The notes below the pieces were generated by a model. That model was not told where the DNA came from. It was given only the letters and a program-made list of their open reading frames with translations, and did no database searches. This document shows, piece by piece, positions 1 through 7,404 of a stretch of 17,920 nt of DNA. This stretch comes from Pseudomonadota bacterium (lineage in GTDB: Bacteria; Pseudomonadota; Gammaproteobacteria; Xanthomonadales; Xanthomonadaceae), in contig JAEXRB010000064.1 of NCBI GenBank assembly GCA_023438325.1, positions 1 through 17,920 on the forward strand, written 5' to 3'. Made by a program: the position numbers and the translations under genes. The stretch's first letter is position 1; each line of letters begins with the position of its first letter.

Positions 1-614
1 CGGCCGGCGACCAGGACTCGCTGAGTCGCGCCCTGTGGCTGCATTACAGCGGAAGTTTCGCCTTCGAGCAGGCGATGGAGCGCGATGTCCTTCCGACGGA
101 AGCCCTCGGCTTCTACAGCCGTGCCGCAGACCTGATGCGACGCCATTTCCCGGACAGTGACGAGTTGCTCGTGACTCTGATCAAGATGGCCGAGGTCGCA
201 AGATGGGGACACCAGCCGGACAAGGCACTGGCGACAATCGCCGAAGTCCGCGAACGCACCCTGGAGCGTCACGGCACCTCGCACTTCTATCTCACCCAGG
301 CCAACCTGATCCAGGCCAGCATCTGGATCGACTACGCACGCCCGGAAGACGCATTGACCCTGCTACGTCAGACGCACCACGACGTGGTGCACTTCAGTGG
401 CGAGCAGCACAACGATGTGCTCGCGTTGCGTTATCACGAGTTTCGCGCCCTGCTGGCGCTGGGGAGACTGGATGAAGCCGATGCGCTTTTGCAGGAGGCC
501 GAAGCCTGGCGGCTACGTCATCACCCGGATGTGGCTTACATGAAGGATGCGTTGGAGAACATGCGTGCCCGCATCGAACGGGAACGGGCGCGGGCCGATA
601 TCAGTTCGCCCTGA
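1..614 (+). CDS. C-terminal part of a TPR-repeat protein (5' end outside window)
   Basis: The reading frame is open from base 3 of the window to the TGA at 612-614, so the gene begins upstream; the ATG at 75 is internal. The visible ~203 residues are almost entirely helical with TPR-like periodicity: paired helices carrying Ala/Leu/Tyr at TPR spacing, such as the ALGRLDEADALLQEAEAW stretch near the end, and a charged Arg/Glu-rich last helix. No membrane segment or catalytic motif is visible in this part. TPR tails of this sort are common at the C-terminus of Ser/Thr kinases and of transcription-associated proteins in Xanthomonadales, so a kinase with a TPR tail is a reasonable guess, but the domain that would decide lies outside the window. 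No clear terminator follows; the next 230 bases (615-844) hold only the leader of the next gene. Confidence 0.75.
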   Translation, partial: AGDQDSLSRALWLHYSGSFAFEQAMERDVLPTEALGFYSRAADLMRRHFPDSDELLVTLIKMAEVARWGHQPDKALATIAEVRERTLERHGTSHFYLTQANLIQASIWIDYARPEDALTLLRQTHHDVVHFSGEQHNDVLALRYHEFRALLALGRLDEADALLQEAEAWRLRHHPDVAYMKDALENMRARIERERARADISSP

Positions 615-844
615 GAACGCGTTTCCGAGCATCTTGCAAGACATCGCAAAAGCCTGCGGAGCATGAATCTGCGCGTCATCCTGCGCCGGGCCGCCACGCC
701 ATTCCGTTAAACTTGCATGCCGGCGTGCGTGCCATCGGTCGCATGACAGGCGTCTTTCCATCCCTGTGGTAGCGCACTTTTTTCGCGAATCCTTTGCGTT
801 CCGCCCGGTGGCGCGGCGCACTTCATCGACGAGGTCCATTGATC

Positions 845-2107
845 ATGAGCCAAGGCAAGTTGCTGTATGCCCAGTCCGGCGGCGTCACTGCCGTCATCAA
901 CACCACCGCCGCCGCGGTGATTTCCACCGCGCGAGCGGCGGGCGTCAAGGTGCTGGCCGCGCGCAACGGCATCATCGGTGCGCTGCGCGAAGACTTGATC
1001 GACACCTCGAAGGAATCGGCTTCCGCCATCACCGCGTTGGCGCACACGCCGGGCGGCGCATTCGGCTCGTGCCGCTTCAAGCTGAAATCCATCGAAGCCG
1101 ATCGCGAGCGTTATGCGCGCCTGATCGATGTGTTCAAGGCACATGACATCCGTTATTTCCTCTACAACGGCGGCAATGACTCGGCCGATACCGCGAACAA
1201 GGTATCGAAGATCGCACGCGAGTTCGGCTATCCGTTGACCTGCATCGGCGTGCCGAAAACGGTCGACAACGATCTGGCCGTCACCGATTGCTGCCCCGGT
1301 TTTGGATCGGCGGCGAAATACACGGCGGTTTCGCTGCGCGAGGCGGCGCTGGACGTGGCCTCGATGGCCGAATCGTCCACCAAGGTGTTCGTGATGGAAG
1401 TGATGGGGCGCCACGCCGGCTGGCTTGCCGCTGCCGCCGGGCTGGCGGGAAAAACGCCGGACGAGGCACCGCACATCATCCTGTTCCCGGAAATCCCGTT
1501 CGATCAGGAAAAGTTCCTCGCCACCGTCGATGCCACGGTCAAGCGCGTGGGTTGGTGTGCGGTTGCGGTATCGGAAGGGCTGCGCACGCCGGATGGCAAG
1601 TTCCTCGCCGAGGCCGGTGGCAAGGATGCCTTCGGACATGTGCAACTGGGCGGTGTGGGGCCGGCCATCGCGCAAATGGTGAAGGACAAGCTCGGTTACA
1701 AGCAGCACTGGGCGGTGCCGGATTACCTGCAACGCTCGGCCCGTCATCTGGCCAGCAAAACCGATGTGGATCATGCCTGGGCGGTGGGCGAGGCGGCGGT
1801 GAAATTTGCCTTGGCCGGCAACAACGCCGTGATGCCGGTGATCACGCGCACCTCGGATGCGCCGTATCGCTGGAAGATCGAGGCCGCGCCGCTGTCGAAG
1901 GTGGCCAATCACGAGAAAACCCTGCCGAAAAACTTCATCCGCAAGGATGGCTACGGCATCACCGACAAGGCGCGGGCCTATCTGGAGCCGCTGATCCGTG
2001 GTGAAACGCCACCGCCGTATGGCAAGGATGGCCTGCCCAAGTACGTGACGCTGAAGAACGTGCCGGTGGCCAGAAAGTTGCCTGCGTACGAGATCGCGGA
2101 CAAGTAA
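845..2107 (+). CDS. pfp: Pyrophosphate-dependent 6-phosphofructokinase
   Basis: The 420-residue enzyme phosphorylates fructose 6-phosphate to fructose 1,6-bisphosphate in the cytoplasm, most likely with PPi as donor and reversibly. The N-terminal YAQSGGVTAVIN (8-19) is the phosphate-donor loop. GGND at 109-112 and PKTVDND at 137-143 carry the acidic residue (D112) and lysine (K138) that in this superfamily mark PPi users; ATP enzymes have Gly at both places. D141 is the expected catalytic base and MGR (187-189) binds the sugar phosphate. The start was chosen because the N-terminus aligns with the family there and GAGG lies about 8 bases upstream; an earlier in-frame ATG at 794 would add 17 unlikely residues. 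Length fits the bacterial PPi-PFK group. It stands alone, convergent with the cysB-like gene. A PPi enzyme is typical of xanthomonads lacking a classical ATP-PFK, but donor choice here is inferred from the two residues. Confidence 0.93.
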   Translation: MSQGKLLYAQSGGVTAVINTTAAAVISTARAAGVKVLAARNGIIGALREDLIDTSKESASAITALAHTPGGAFGSCRFKLKSIEADRERYARLIDVFKAHDIRYFLYNGGNDSADTANKVSKIAREFGYPLTCIGVPKTVDNDLAVTDCCPGFGSAAKYTAVSLREAALDVASMAESSTKVFVMEVMGRHAGWLAAAAGLAGKTPDEAPHIILFPEIPFDQEKFLATVDATVKRVGWCAVAVSEGLRTPDGKFLAEAGGKDAFGHVQLGGVGPAIAQMVKDKLGYKQHWAVPDYLQRSARHLASKTDVDHAWAVGEAAVKFALAGNNAVMPVITRTSDAPYRWKIEAAPLSKVANHEKTLPKNFIRKDGYGITDKARAYLEPLIRGETPPPYGKDGLPKYVTLKNVPVARKLPAYEIADK

Positions 2108-2116
2108 CGCCCAGGA

Positions 2117-2152
2117 GGCTTTTCCCTGGCCTTTTCGGGGGAAGGAAAAGCC
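2117..2152. terminator. Possible bidirectional terminator between convergent genes
   Basis: GGCTTTTCC (2117-2125) and GGAAAAGCC (2144-2152) form a perfect 9-bp stem around an 18-base loop, filling the 48-base gap between the convergent phosphofructokinase and LysR genes. The A/T runs sit inside the arms rather than after the stem, so U-tract-driven termination would be modest in either direction. The position strongly suggests a shared terminator. Confidence 0.45.
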
Positions 2153-2155
2153 GGC

Positions 2156-3136
2156 TCAAGCCTGCGCCACGGCACGTTCCGACCATGCCGGTGGCGCCGG
2201 CCAATCGCCTTCGAACGTGCCTTCCAGCGCGCGGCGCAAATCGCGCGAATCCAGTTGCGGGGCGATCAGGGTGAGCAGGGCGAGGGTGTAGTCGCGTGGC
2301 ACGCGCTCGCGTGGCAGCACGCCCCATGCCATGCAGGGCGCGAAATGCTGATTGGCATCGAGCTGGATCAGGTCGGCATCGGCCACCGGATCCAGCGCCA
2401 TCTCGGCCAGTACGCCGATCCCCAGTCCTGTGCGGACATACGTCTTGATGAGGTCGGCGTCGCGCGCGGTGAAACCGATGAGGGGTTCGAAACCGGCGCG
2501 CGCGAATGCCGCGCGCAGCGAGGATTCGGGTTTGAGCGAGGATTCGTAGCTGACGATGGGTTCACGCGCCAGTTCGGCCAGGCTCGGTGCGCGGCCCAGG
2601 CGTGTCAGTGGATGACCTTGCGGCGCCACCACCACGCGACGCCAGGAATACAGCGGCACCGCAATGCCATTGGGCGGCGGCGCGCCGGAGCTTGAAACCA
2701 GCGCCAGATCGGCACCGCGTCCGAGTTCGGCCAGCGCCTCGCCTTCGCCCGTGGGCACGATGTGGATGCTCACGCCCGGATAGCGCCCGCGCAGCGGCGC
2801 AATGGCCGGCGGCAGCACGTAGCGCGCTTGGGTATGCGTGGTGCCGATCGCAAGTTCGCCTTGCACTTCGCCCCGCAGGTTGGCTGCCAGCGAGCGGATG
2901 TTGCCGGCTTCCAGCAGTACCCGGCGCGCCCGGGCGATGACTTCCACGCCCGGCGCGGTGATCGATTCCAGGCTGCGGCCGCGCCGCAGGAAAAGCTGGA
3001 AGCCCAGTTCGTCCTCCAATTGCTTGAGCTGTTTGGAAAGGCCGGGCTGGGTGGCATGCACGCGTTCGGCGGCCAGCGTGATGTTGAGGCCGGCGTCGGC
3101 AATGGCGACGAGGTAGCGGAGCTGAGTGAGCGTCAT
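2156..3136 (-). CDS. cysB: CysB-type LysR-family transcriptional regulator
   Basis: A 326-residue LysR-type regulator. The N-terminal winged helix-turn-helix (about 1-60) opens MTLTQLRYLVAIADAGLN and continues with the ATQPGLSKQLKQLEDELG recognition region. The effector domain (about 93-300) contains TTHTQARY at 99-106. In CysB proteins this motif holds the threonines and glutamine that bind sulfate or N-acetylserine, and T100, T102 and Q103 fall at the same numbering. It therefore most likely senses sulfur status and activates cysteine biosynthesis. The start at 3136 matches the family N-terminus; a longer frame to 3196 adds 20 unlike residues. It is divergent from cysK, with 175 bases between the starts and a CysB-box-like inverted repeat in that gap, so cysK is the obvious local target. 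Cbl-like or SsuR-like sulfonate regulators share these motifs, so exact orthology is not proven. Confidence 0.88.
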   Translation of the reverse strand: MTLTQLRYLVAIADAGLNITLAAERVHATQPGLSKQLKQLEDELGFQLFLRRGRSLESITAPGVEVIARARRVLLEAGNIRSLAANLRGEVQGELAIGTTHTQARYVLPPAIAPLRGRYPGVSIHIVPTGEGEALAELGRGADLALVSSSGAPPPNGIAVPLYSWRRVVVAPQGHPLTRLGRAPSLAELAREPIVSYESSLKPESSLRAAFARAGFEPLIGFTARDADLIKTYVRTGLGIGVLAEMALDPVADADLIQLDANQHFAPCMAWGVLPRERVPRDYTLALLTLIAPQLDSRDLRRALEGTFEGDWPAPPAWSERAVAQA

Positions 3137-3213
3137 GATGGCGGGGCGGGGAACGGGCAACCTGCATGCTGCGGGCCGCATCGAAGCTATGTCCAAGAAC
3201 CTGCGGCTGCGAT

Positions 3214-3234
3214 CTTATTACCAAAAGGAATAAG
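3214..3234. promoter_or_regulatory. Candidate CysB operator upstream of cysK
   Basis: An AT-rich island in GC-rich surroundings: CTTATT (3214-3219) and AATAAG (3229-3234) are perfect 6-bp inverted arms around ACCAAAAGG. On the minus strand the left part reads CTTATTCC, similar to half-sites reported for CysB. It lies about 78 bases before the cysK start and the same distance before the cysB-like start, so it could serve activation of one and autoregulation of the other. This is inference from position and symmetry; no footprint is available. Confidence 0.5.
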
Positions 3235-3311
3235 AAAACGCGGGCAGGCCATTTTCCCCGTCGCGCCAAGGGGAGCAGCATGGTTCTTCTGCTTTTCCAA
3301 GGAACCTTCCC

Positions 3312-4274
3312 ATGGCCCTGTACGACTCCATTGTGGACACCATCGGTCGCACGCCCATCGTGCGCCTGCATCGCGTCGCGCCTGCGCATGTGTCGCTGTA
3401 TGCCAAGGTCGAATCCTTCAATCCCGGCGGTTCGGTGAAAGATCGGCTGGCACTGGCCATCGTGCTGGATGCCGAGCAGCGCGGCCTGCTCAAGCCGGGC
3501 GATACCATCGTCGAGGCCACATCGGGCAATACCGGCGTGGCCTTGGCGATGGTGGCGGCCGCGCGCGGCTACAAGTTCGTCGCCACGATGGTGGAAACCT
3601 TCTCCGTCGAGCGTCGCAAGCTGATGCGTGCCTATGGCGCCAAGGTGATCCTGACGCCTGCGGCCGAGCGCGGTACCGGCATGGTGCGCAAGGCGCGCGA
3701 ACTGGCCGAACAACACGGCTGGTTTCTCGCCAGCCAGTTCACCAATCCAGCCAATCCGGCTTTCCACCGCAATACCACGGCGGCTGAAATCCTCCAGGAT
3801 TTCGCCGGCAGGCGGCTGGATTACTTCGTCACCGGCTGGGGCACGGGCGGCACGCTTACCGGCATCGGTGAAGTGCTTCGGGTGGCGCGACCGGAAGTGA
3901 AGTTGATCGCGGCCGAACCGGCGGGCGCGGCCCTGCTTTCAGGCAGCGAATGGAAGCCGCACAAGATTCAGGGCTGGACGCCTGATTTCGTGCCCGAGGT
4001 GCTCAATCGCGAGCTGCCGGACGAGATTCTTGGCATTGCCGATGACGATGCCATCACCACGGCGCGGCGTCTGGCGGCTGAAGAGGGCATCTTCGTCGGC
4101 ATCTCCGCCGGTGCGACCGTGGCGGCGGCGTTGCGCGTGGCGCAGAACGCACCGCAGGGCACGGTGTTGTTGGCGACCTTGCCCGATACCGGGGAGCGCT
4201 ACCTTTCCACGCCACTGTTCGAAGGCGTCAACGATGGTTCGGATGACGAGTGGTTGACTTCGATCGGCCCGTGA
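3312..4274 (+). CDS. cysK: Cysteine synthase A (O-acetylserine sulfhydrylase)
   Basis: A 320-residue PLP-dependent enzyme that condenses O-acetylserine with sulfide to give cysteine and acetate. The N-terminus LYDSIVDTIGRTPIVRL is typical of the family. PLP is anchored by K43 in NPGGSVKDR (38-45); SGNTG (71-75) is the substrate/asparagine loop and GTGGT (177-181) the phosphate-binding loop. GISAGA near residue 275 carries the serine that contacts the pyridine nitrogen. The length and absence of a regulatory domain exclude cystathionine beta-synthase. CysM is less likely because the ERRKLMRAYGA segment and overall length are CysK-like. AAGGAA sits 7 bases before the ATG. It pairs with the divergent CysB-like regulator, which should activate it under sulfur limitation, and it is followed by a clear terminator, so it appears monocistronic. 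Confidence 0.93.
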   Translation: MALYDSIVDTIGRTPIVRLHRVAPAHVSLYAKVESFNPGGSVKDRLALAIVLDAEQRGLLKPGDTIVEATSGNTGVALAMVAAARGYKFVATMVETFSVERRKLMRAYGAKVILTPAAERGTGMVRKARELAEQHGWFLASQFTNPANPAFHRNTTAAEILQDFAGRRLDYFVTGWGTGGTLTGIGEVLRVARPEVKLIAAEPAGAALLSGSEWKPHKIQGWTPDFVPEVLNRELPDEILGIADDDAITTARRLAAEEGIFVGISAGATVAAALRVAQNAPQGTVLLATLPDTGERYLSTPLFEGVNDGSDDEWLTSIGP

Positions 4275-4306
4275 GCCGTCTAGACATCTTTCGAGGAAGC
4301 GTCCTG

Positions 4307-4330
4307 CGCCAGCCTTTGTGCTGGCGTTTT
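4307..4330 (+). terminator. Rho-independent terminator of cysK
   Basis: CGCCAGC (4307-4313) and GCTGGCG (4320-4326) form a perfect 7-bp GC-rich stem with a CTTTGT loop, followed directly by TTTT. It starts 32 bases after the cysK stop. Confidence 0.88.
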
Positions 4331-4385
4331 GGTGTGGGGGAGCGGATCTGCGCGGGGTGATGGCGCGGCGGTGGAAGGAATGGAC

Positions 4386-4407
4386 AGGGCATGCGCAAAA
4401 TTGCCCT
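4386..4407. repeat. Inverted repeat upstream of the secreted beta-helix gene
   Basis: AGGGCA (4386-4391) and TGCCCT (4402-4407) are perfect 6-bp arms around TGCGCAAAAT, about 80 bases before the start at 4486. It could be an operator in the promoter region of that gene. I see no convincing -35/-10 pair nearby, so the role is open. Confidence 0.3.
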
Positions 4408-4485
4408 ACTTTCGTGTCAGATTGTGCGGCGCTTTTCCGTAACTAGCACATGCCATTCCCGACACGATCCAGACAAGGAACCTCG

Positions 4486-6255
4486 ATGCCACACACGCCA
4501 TCCCGAATCTTTCCGCTTTCCGGCCTGTTGAGCCTCGGCCTGCTTGCCTTGTCCGGCTCCACCCACGCCCAGGTATCACTGAACGTGTACCGCGTCGGTG
4601 CCGATTCGGCCTGCGACTATCGTACCGATGACCTGCCCAACGCTCTGCAAGCGGCCATCGACGACATCCCCACCTCGCCACCGGCAGGCATCCAGTTTCG
4701 CATCGAGCTGGCCAACAATGGTTCTTACGATAATTTGAAGTTGCAGCTGCTCGGGCGCAGCGTGGAAATCGCAGGCGGGTTTGCCAACTGCGCCGCCACA
4801 GCGCCCAGCGCCACCGCTACCACGCTTCGTGCCAACCCTGCCGTGAACGCGCCGGTGCTTCTGATTGATGGGCAAGACCAGCCGGACAAACACGTTGTGC
4901 TGCGTCACCTGATTTTGAGCGATGCTTCAGGCACGGAGGCACGTGGCTTGACGGTCGAAGATGCACACGTGGATTTGTTCGGCGTCACCGTAAGGGACAA
5001 CCAGGGGGCCACGTTTGGTGGCGGCATCCGGGTACTGGGCACCACGGCCAGACTCGGGCTTTACGAAAACAGCTTCGTGATCGAGAACCGTTCCAGCCAG
5101 GATGGCGGCGGCATCCATTGCAGCCGAGGTGCCACGCTGTTTCTCGATACCGCCAGCGCGGTGCGTTCCAACGAGGCCGCCTTCAACGGGGGAGGTATCG
5201 CGATCGTGGGCTGTACCGCTTATGTGAACAGCGGCGGCCATGGGTTGCAGGCAACGGGTTACAACGTCGGTTTCAACACCGCATTGCAAGGTGGCGGCAT
5301 CTCGCTCTCAAGCCTGTATGCCACTGCGCCCACGCGGCTGATCCTGGGCAAGGACGTGCCCGCCAGCACGGCGCGGCCGCAAATCATGGGCAACATGGCG
5401 ACAGGGTTGGGCGGTGGCATTCTTGCCATGGGCGAGGGCACTCAGGTGGAGGCCTACGACACGGTGTTCAGCAGCAACCAATCGGGCCAACAAGGCGGCG
5501 GGCTATCGGTTCGCAACGGCGCCACCGCCACGATCAAACGTACCCATCGCCAGTGCGCACCCGCACCGCATTGTTCCAGCTTCGTCGACAACACCGCCGT
5601 CGGTGGCGGGGCCGTCGGGGTAGGCTATGACGGCAGCAAGGCTTTCATCGAAGGCACCTGGTTCAAGGGCAACAAGGCCACGTCCAATGGCGCGGTGTAC
5701 CAAGCCCTGAACGGTCATTCGGAGATCATTTCGCAAAACAACGTGCTGGTGAAGAACGAAGGGCCGAACATCATCAGCATCAGCCCGACGGCGGAATCTC
5801 CCAATGCCGCCAGCATCACGCTGAAGCAGGACACCATCGCCAGAAACACCTCCGGAGCCAGCACCATTGCCACCCACAGCACCGGATTGCTGAAGATGGG
5901 GCGCACCCTGGTTTCTCCCGGCGCAGGCATCGCGGTGGTGAGCGGGAGCCCCATTGGCCCGGCACCGCAGATGCATTGCAATGTGCTGGAGGGGACGCTG
6001 GGGGTGGAACATGCCGACTCACTCACCACCACCGATACCGTGATCAATTTCGTGAACGCGGCTGCGGACGATTTCCGTCCTACCTCAAGCAGTGAGGCCG
6101 TGGATCACTGCCCGGCGCAGGCGGGGTATCTGGCCTACGATCACAACCTCGTCCCGCGCCCGGTGGATTCGGCACTCCCCGACATCCACGGCCCCTTCGA
6201 TGCCGGGGCCTACGAATGGAACCAGATGCTGTTCTGGGATGGCTTCGAGGAGTGA
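4486..6255 (+). CDS. Secreted right-handed beta-helix protein with C-terminal DGFE tail
   Basis: A 589-residue protein with no enzyme family that I recognise. The start at 4486 is preferred over the in-frame ATG at 4450 because AAGGAA lies 5 bases upstream and the sequence opens with a textbook Sec signal: HTPSR, then a Leu-rich core (PLSGLLSLGLLALSG), then a THA-Q cleavage region near residue 28. From about residue 178 to 400 there are repeated glycine turns (GGGI, GGGL, GGGA) at seven or more places, each followed by a short strand. This is the pattern of a parallel beta-helix like polymorphic outer-membrane (Pmp) or pectate-lyase-fold proteins. No transmembrane beta-barrel domain is visible. 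The last residues, MLFWDGFEE, match a C-terminal DGFE tail that I recall on many extracellular proteins of this group. It is probably exported, and adhesion or polysaccharide binding is possible. It ends 18 bases before the convergent OmpA-like gene. Confidence 0.8.
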   Translation: MPHTPSRIFPLSGLLSLGLLALSGSTHAQVSLNVYRVGADSACDYRTDDLPNALQAAIDDIPTSPPAGIQFRIELANNGSYDNLKLQLLGRSVEIAGGFANCAATAPSATATTLRANPAVNAPVLLIDGQDQPDKHVVLRHLILSDASGTEARGLTVEDAHVDLFGVTVRDNQGATFGGGIRVLGTTARLGLYENSFVIENRSSQDGGGIHCSRGATLFLDTASAVRSNEAAFNGGGIAIVGCTAYVNSGGHGLQATGYNVGFNTALQGGGISLSSLYATAPTRLILGKDVPASTARPQIMGNMATGLGGGILAMGEGTQVEAYDTVFSSNQSGQQGGGLSVRNGATATIKRTHRQCAPAPHCSSFVDNTAVGGGAVGVGYDGSKAFIEGTWFKGNKATSNGAVYQALNGHSEIISQNNVLVKNEGPNIISISPTAESPNAASITLKQDTIARNTSGASTIATHSTGLLKMGRTLVSPGAGIAVVSGSPIGPAPQMHCNVLEGTLGVEHADSLTTTDTVINFVNAAADDFRPTSSSEAVDHCPAQAGYLAYDHNLVPRPVDSALPDIHGPFDAGAYEWNQMLFWDGFEE

Positions 6256-6273
6256 TGGTGTTGGCGTTGCGCC

Positions 6274-7401
6274 TCAGCGATTGGTGAGCTGGATCTCGAT
6301 GCGTCGGTTGATGGTGTAAGCGGCCTCGCTGTCGCCCGGATCGAGCGGGCGGAATTGGCCGAAACCATTGGCCGAAAGCCGATTCGCCGGTACGCCGCGC
6401 GTGACCAGGTATTTCACGATGGCGATGGCGCGTGCGCTCGACAATTCCCAGTTGGATGGGAAACGCGAGGTCGCAATCGGGCGCTTGTCGGTATGGCCGT
6501 CGATGCGCAAGACCCAATCGATGTCGCTGGGGATTTCGCTCGCCACCTCGGTCAAGGTGGTGGCAAGTGAATCCAGTTGCTTGAGCGCCACCGGAGTGAG
6601 TTCATCGGTGCCCGAAGAAAACAGCAATTCGCTCGGCACCACGAAACGGTCGCCGACGATCTGGATATCCGAGCGGTTCCCCAGCACTTCGCGCAACTTG
6701 CCGAAGAAATCCGAGCGATAGCGTTGCAGTTCGCCCACACGTTGGGCCAGCGCGATGTTCAGTTCCTTGCCCAGTTCCTCGATGCGCAGGTCCTTGGCGG
6801 TGGATTGGGCGCGCTGCAGTTCCAGCGCAGCGGTGATTTCATCCAGTTGGGTGCGCAGCGCCGCCATCTGCCGATTCAGCAGTTCCACCTGCGCGGCAGC
6901 CTGGGCGGAAAGTTCGGTCTGCACCACGAGTTTTTCGCGTTCGCCTTCCAGCTCGGCCAGGCGCGAGGCGATCTCGGCTTCGAGTTGGCGTTTGAGCTCG
7001 GCCAGCGCATTGATGTCGGAGGAAAGGCGTGCGATGCGGGCTTCGTCTTCCTCGTTCTTCGCCTGAGCCTGGGTGAGTGCGGCGGAGGTGTCATCGAGGC
7101 TGAGGCGCAGGGCATCGCGTTCGCCGCCGGTTTGTGCGAGCGAGGCGGAAAGTTCGTTGACCTGAGTCAGCGCGGTCGTCTTGGCGCTCTGTTCCATCGA
7201 CAGTGCCTTGGCCAGTTGCGCCAGTTCGGCATTGAGCTGGGCCAGCGCCTTGTCGCGCCCGGTGAGCGCATCGGACAGCACGAACTGGCCGATGGTGAAG
7301 ATCAGCAACATGAAGATCAGCACCATCAGCAGCGAGCTCAGTGCGTCGACGAAACCCGGCCAGAAGTCGATGCCGCGTCGGCGGCGGGATGCGAGCGACA
7401 T
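6274..7401 (-). CDS. MotB/OmpA-like peptidoglycan-binding stator protein with long coiled coil
   Basis: The 375-residue protein has a basic N-terminus (RRRR at 6-9). A single membrane helix (about 20-43) carries D19 in FVDALSSLL, placed like the proton-accepting Asp of MotB. A heptad-rich coiled coil (about 48-220, with abundant LxAELAQL-type and LEGEREKL-type repeats) follows, then a C-terminal OmpA domain. The OmpA domain holds RIDGHTD at 299-305 and NRRIE at 365-369, the Asp/Arg residues that hold diaminopimelate. It should therefore be an inner-membrane protein reaching across the periplasm to peptidoglycan and forming a proton-driven stator with the MotA-like protein encoded 3 bases upstream. 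Flagellar MotB has a much shorter linker, and no flagellar or chemotaxis gene is nearby. ZorB, Tol/Exb and gliding-type motors are relatives, but the true function is unknown. Confidence 0.85.
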   Translation of the reverse strand: MSLASRRRRGIDFWPGFVDALSSLLMVLIFMLLIFTIGQFVLSDALTGRDKALAQLNAELAQLAKALSMEQSAKTTALTQVNELSASLAQTGGERDALRLSLDDTSAALTQAQAKNEEDEARIARLSSDINALAELKRQLEAEIASRLAELEGEREKLVVQTELSAQAAAQVELLNRQMAALRTQLDEITAALELQRAQSTAKDLRIEELGKELNIALAQRVGELQRYRSDFFGKLREVLGNRSDIQIVGDRFVVPSELLFSSGTDELTPVALKQLDSLATTLTEVASEIPSDIDWVLRIDGHTDKRPIATSRFPSNWELSSARAIAIVKYLVTRGVPANRLSANGFGQFRPLDPGDSEAAYTINRRIEIQLTNR

Positions 7402-7404
7402 GGC

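Noticed and set aside
715..728. Near-palindrome GCATGCCGGCGTGC before the phosphofructokinase gene
   Set aside because: Short, imperfect and GC-rich; expected by chance in such DNA.
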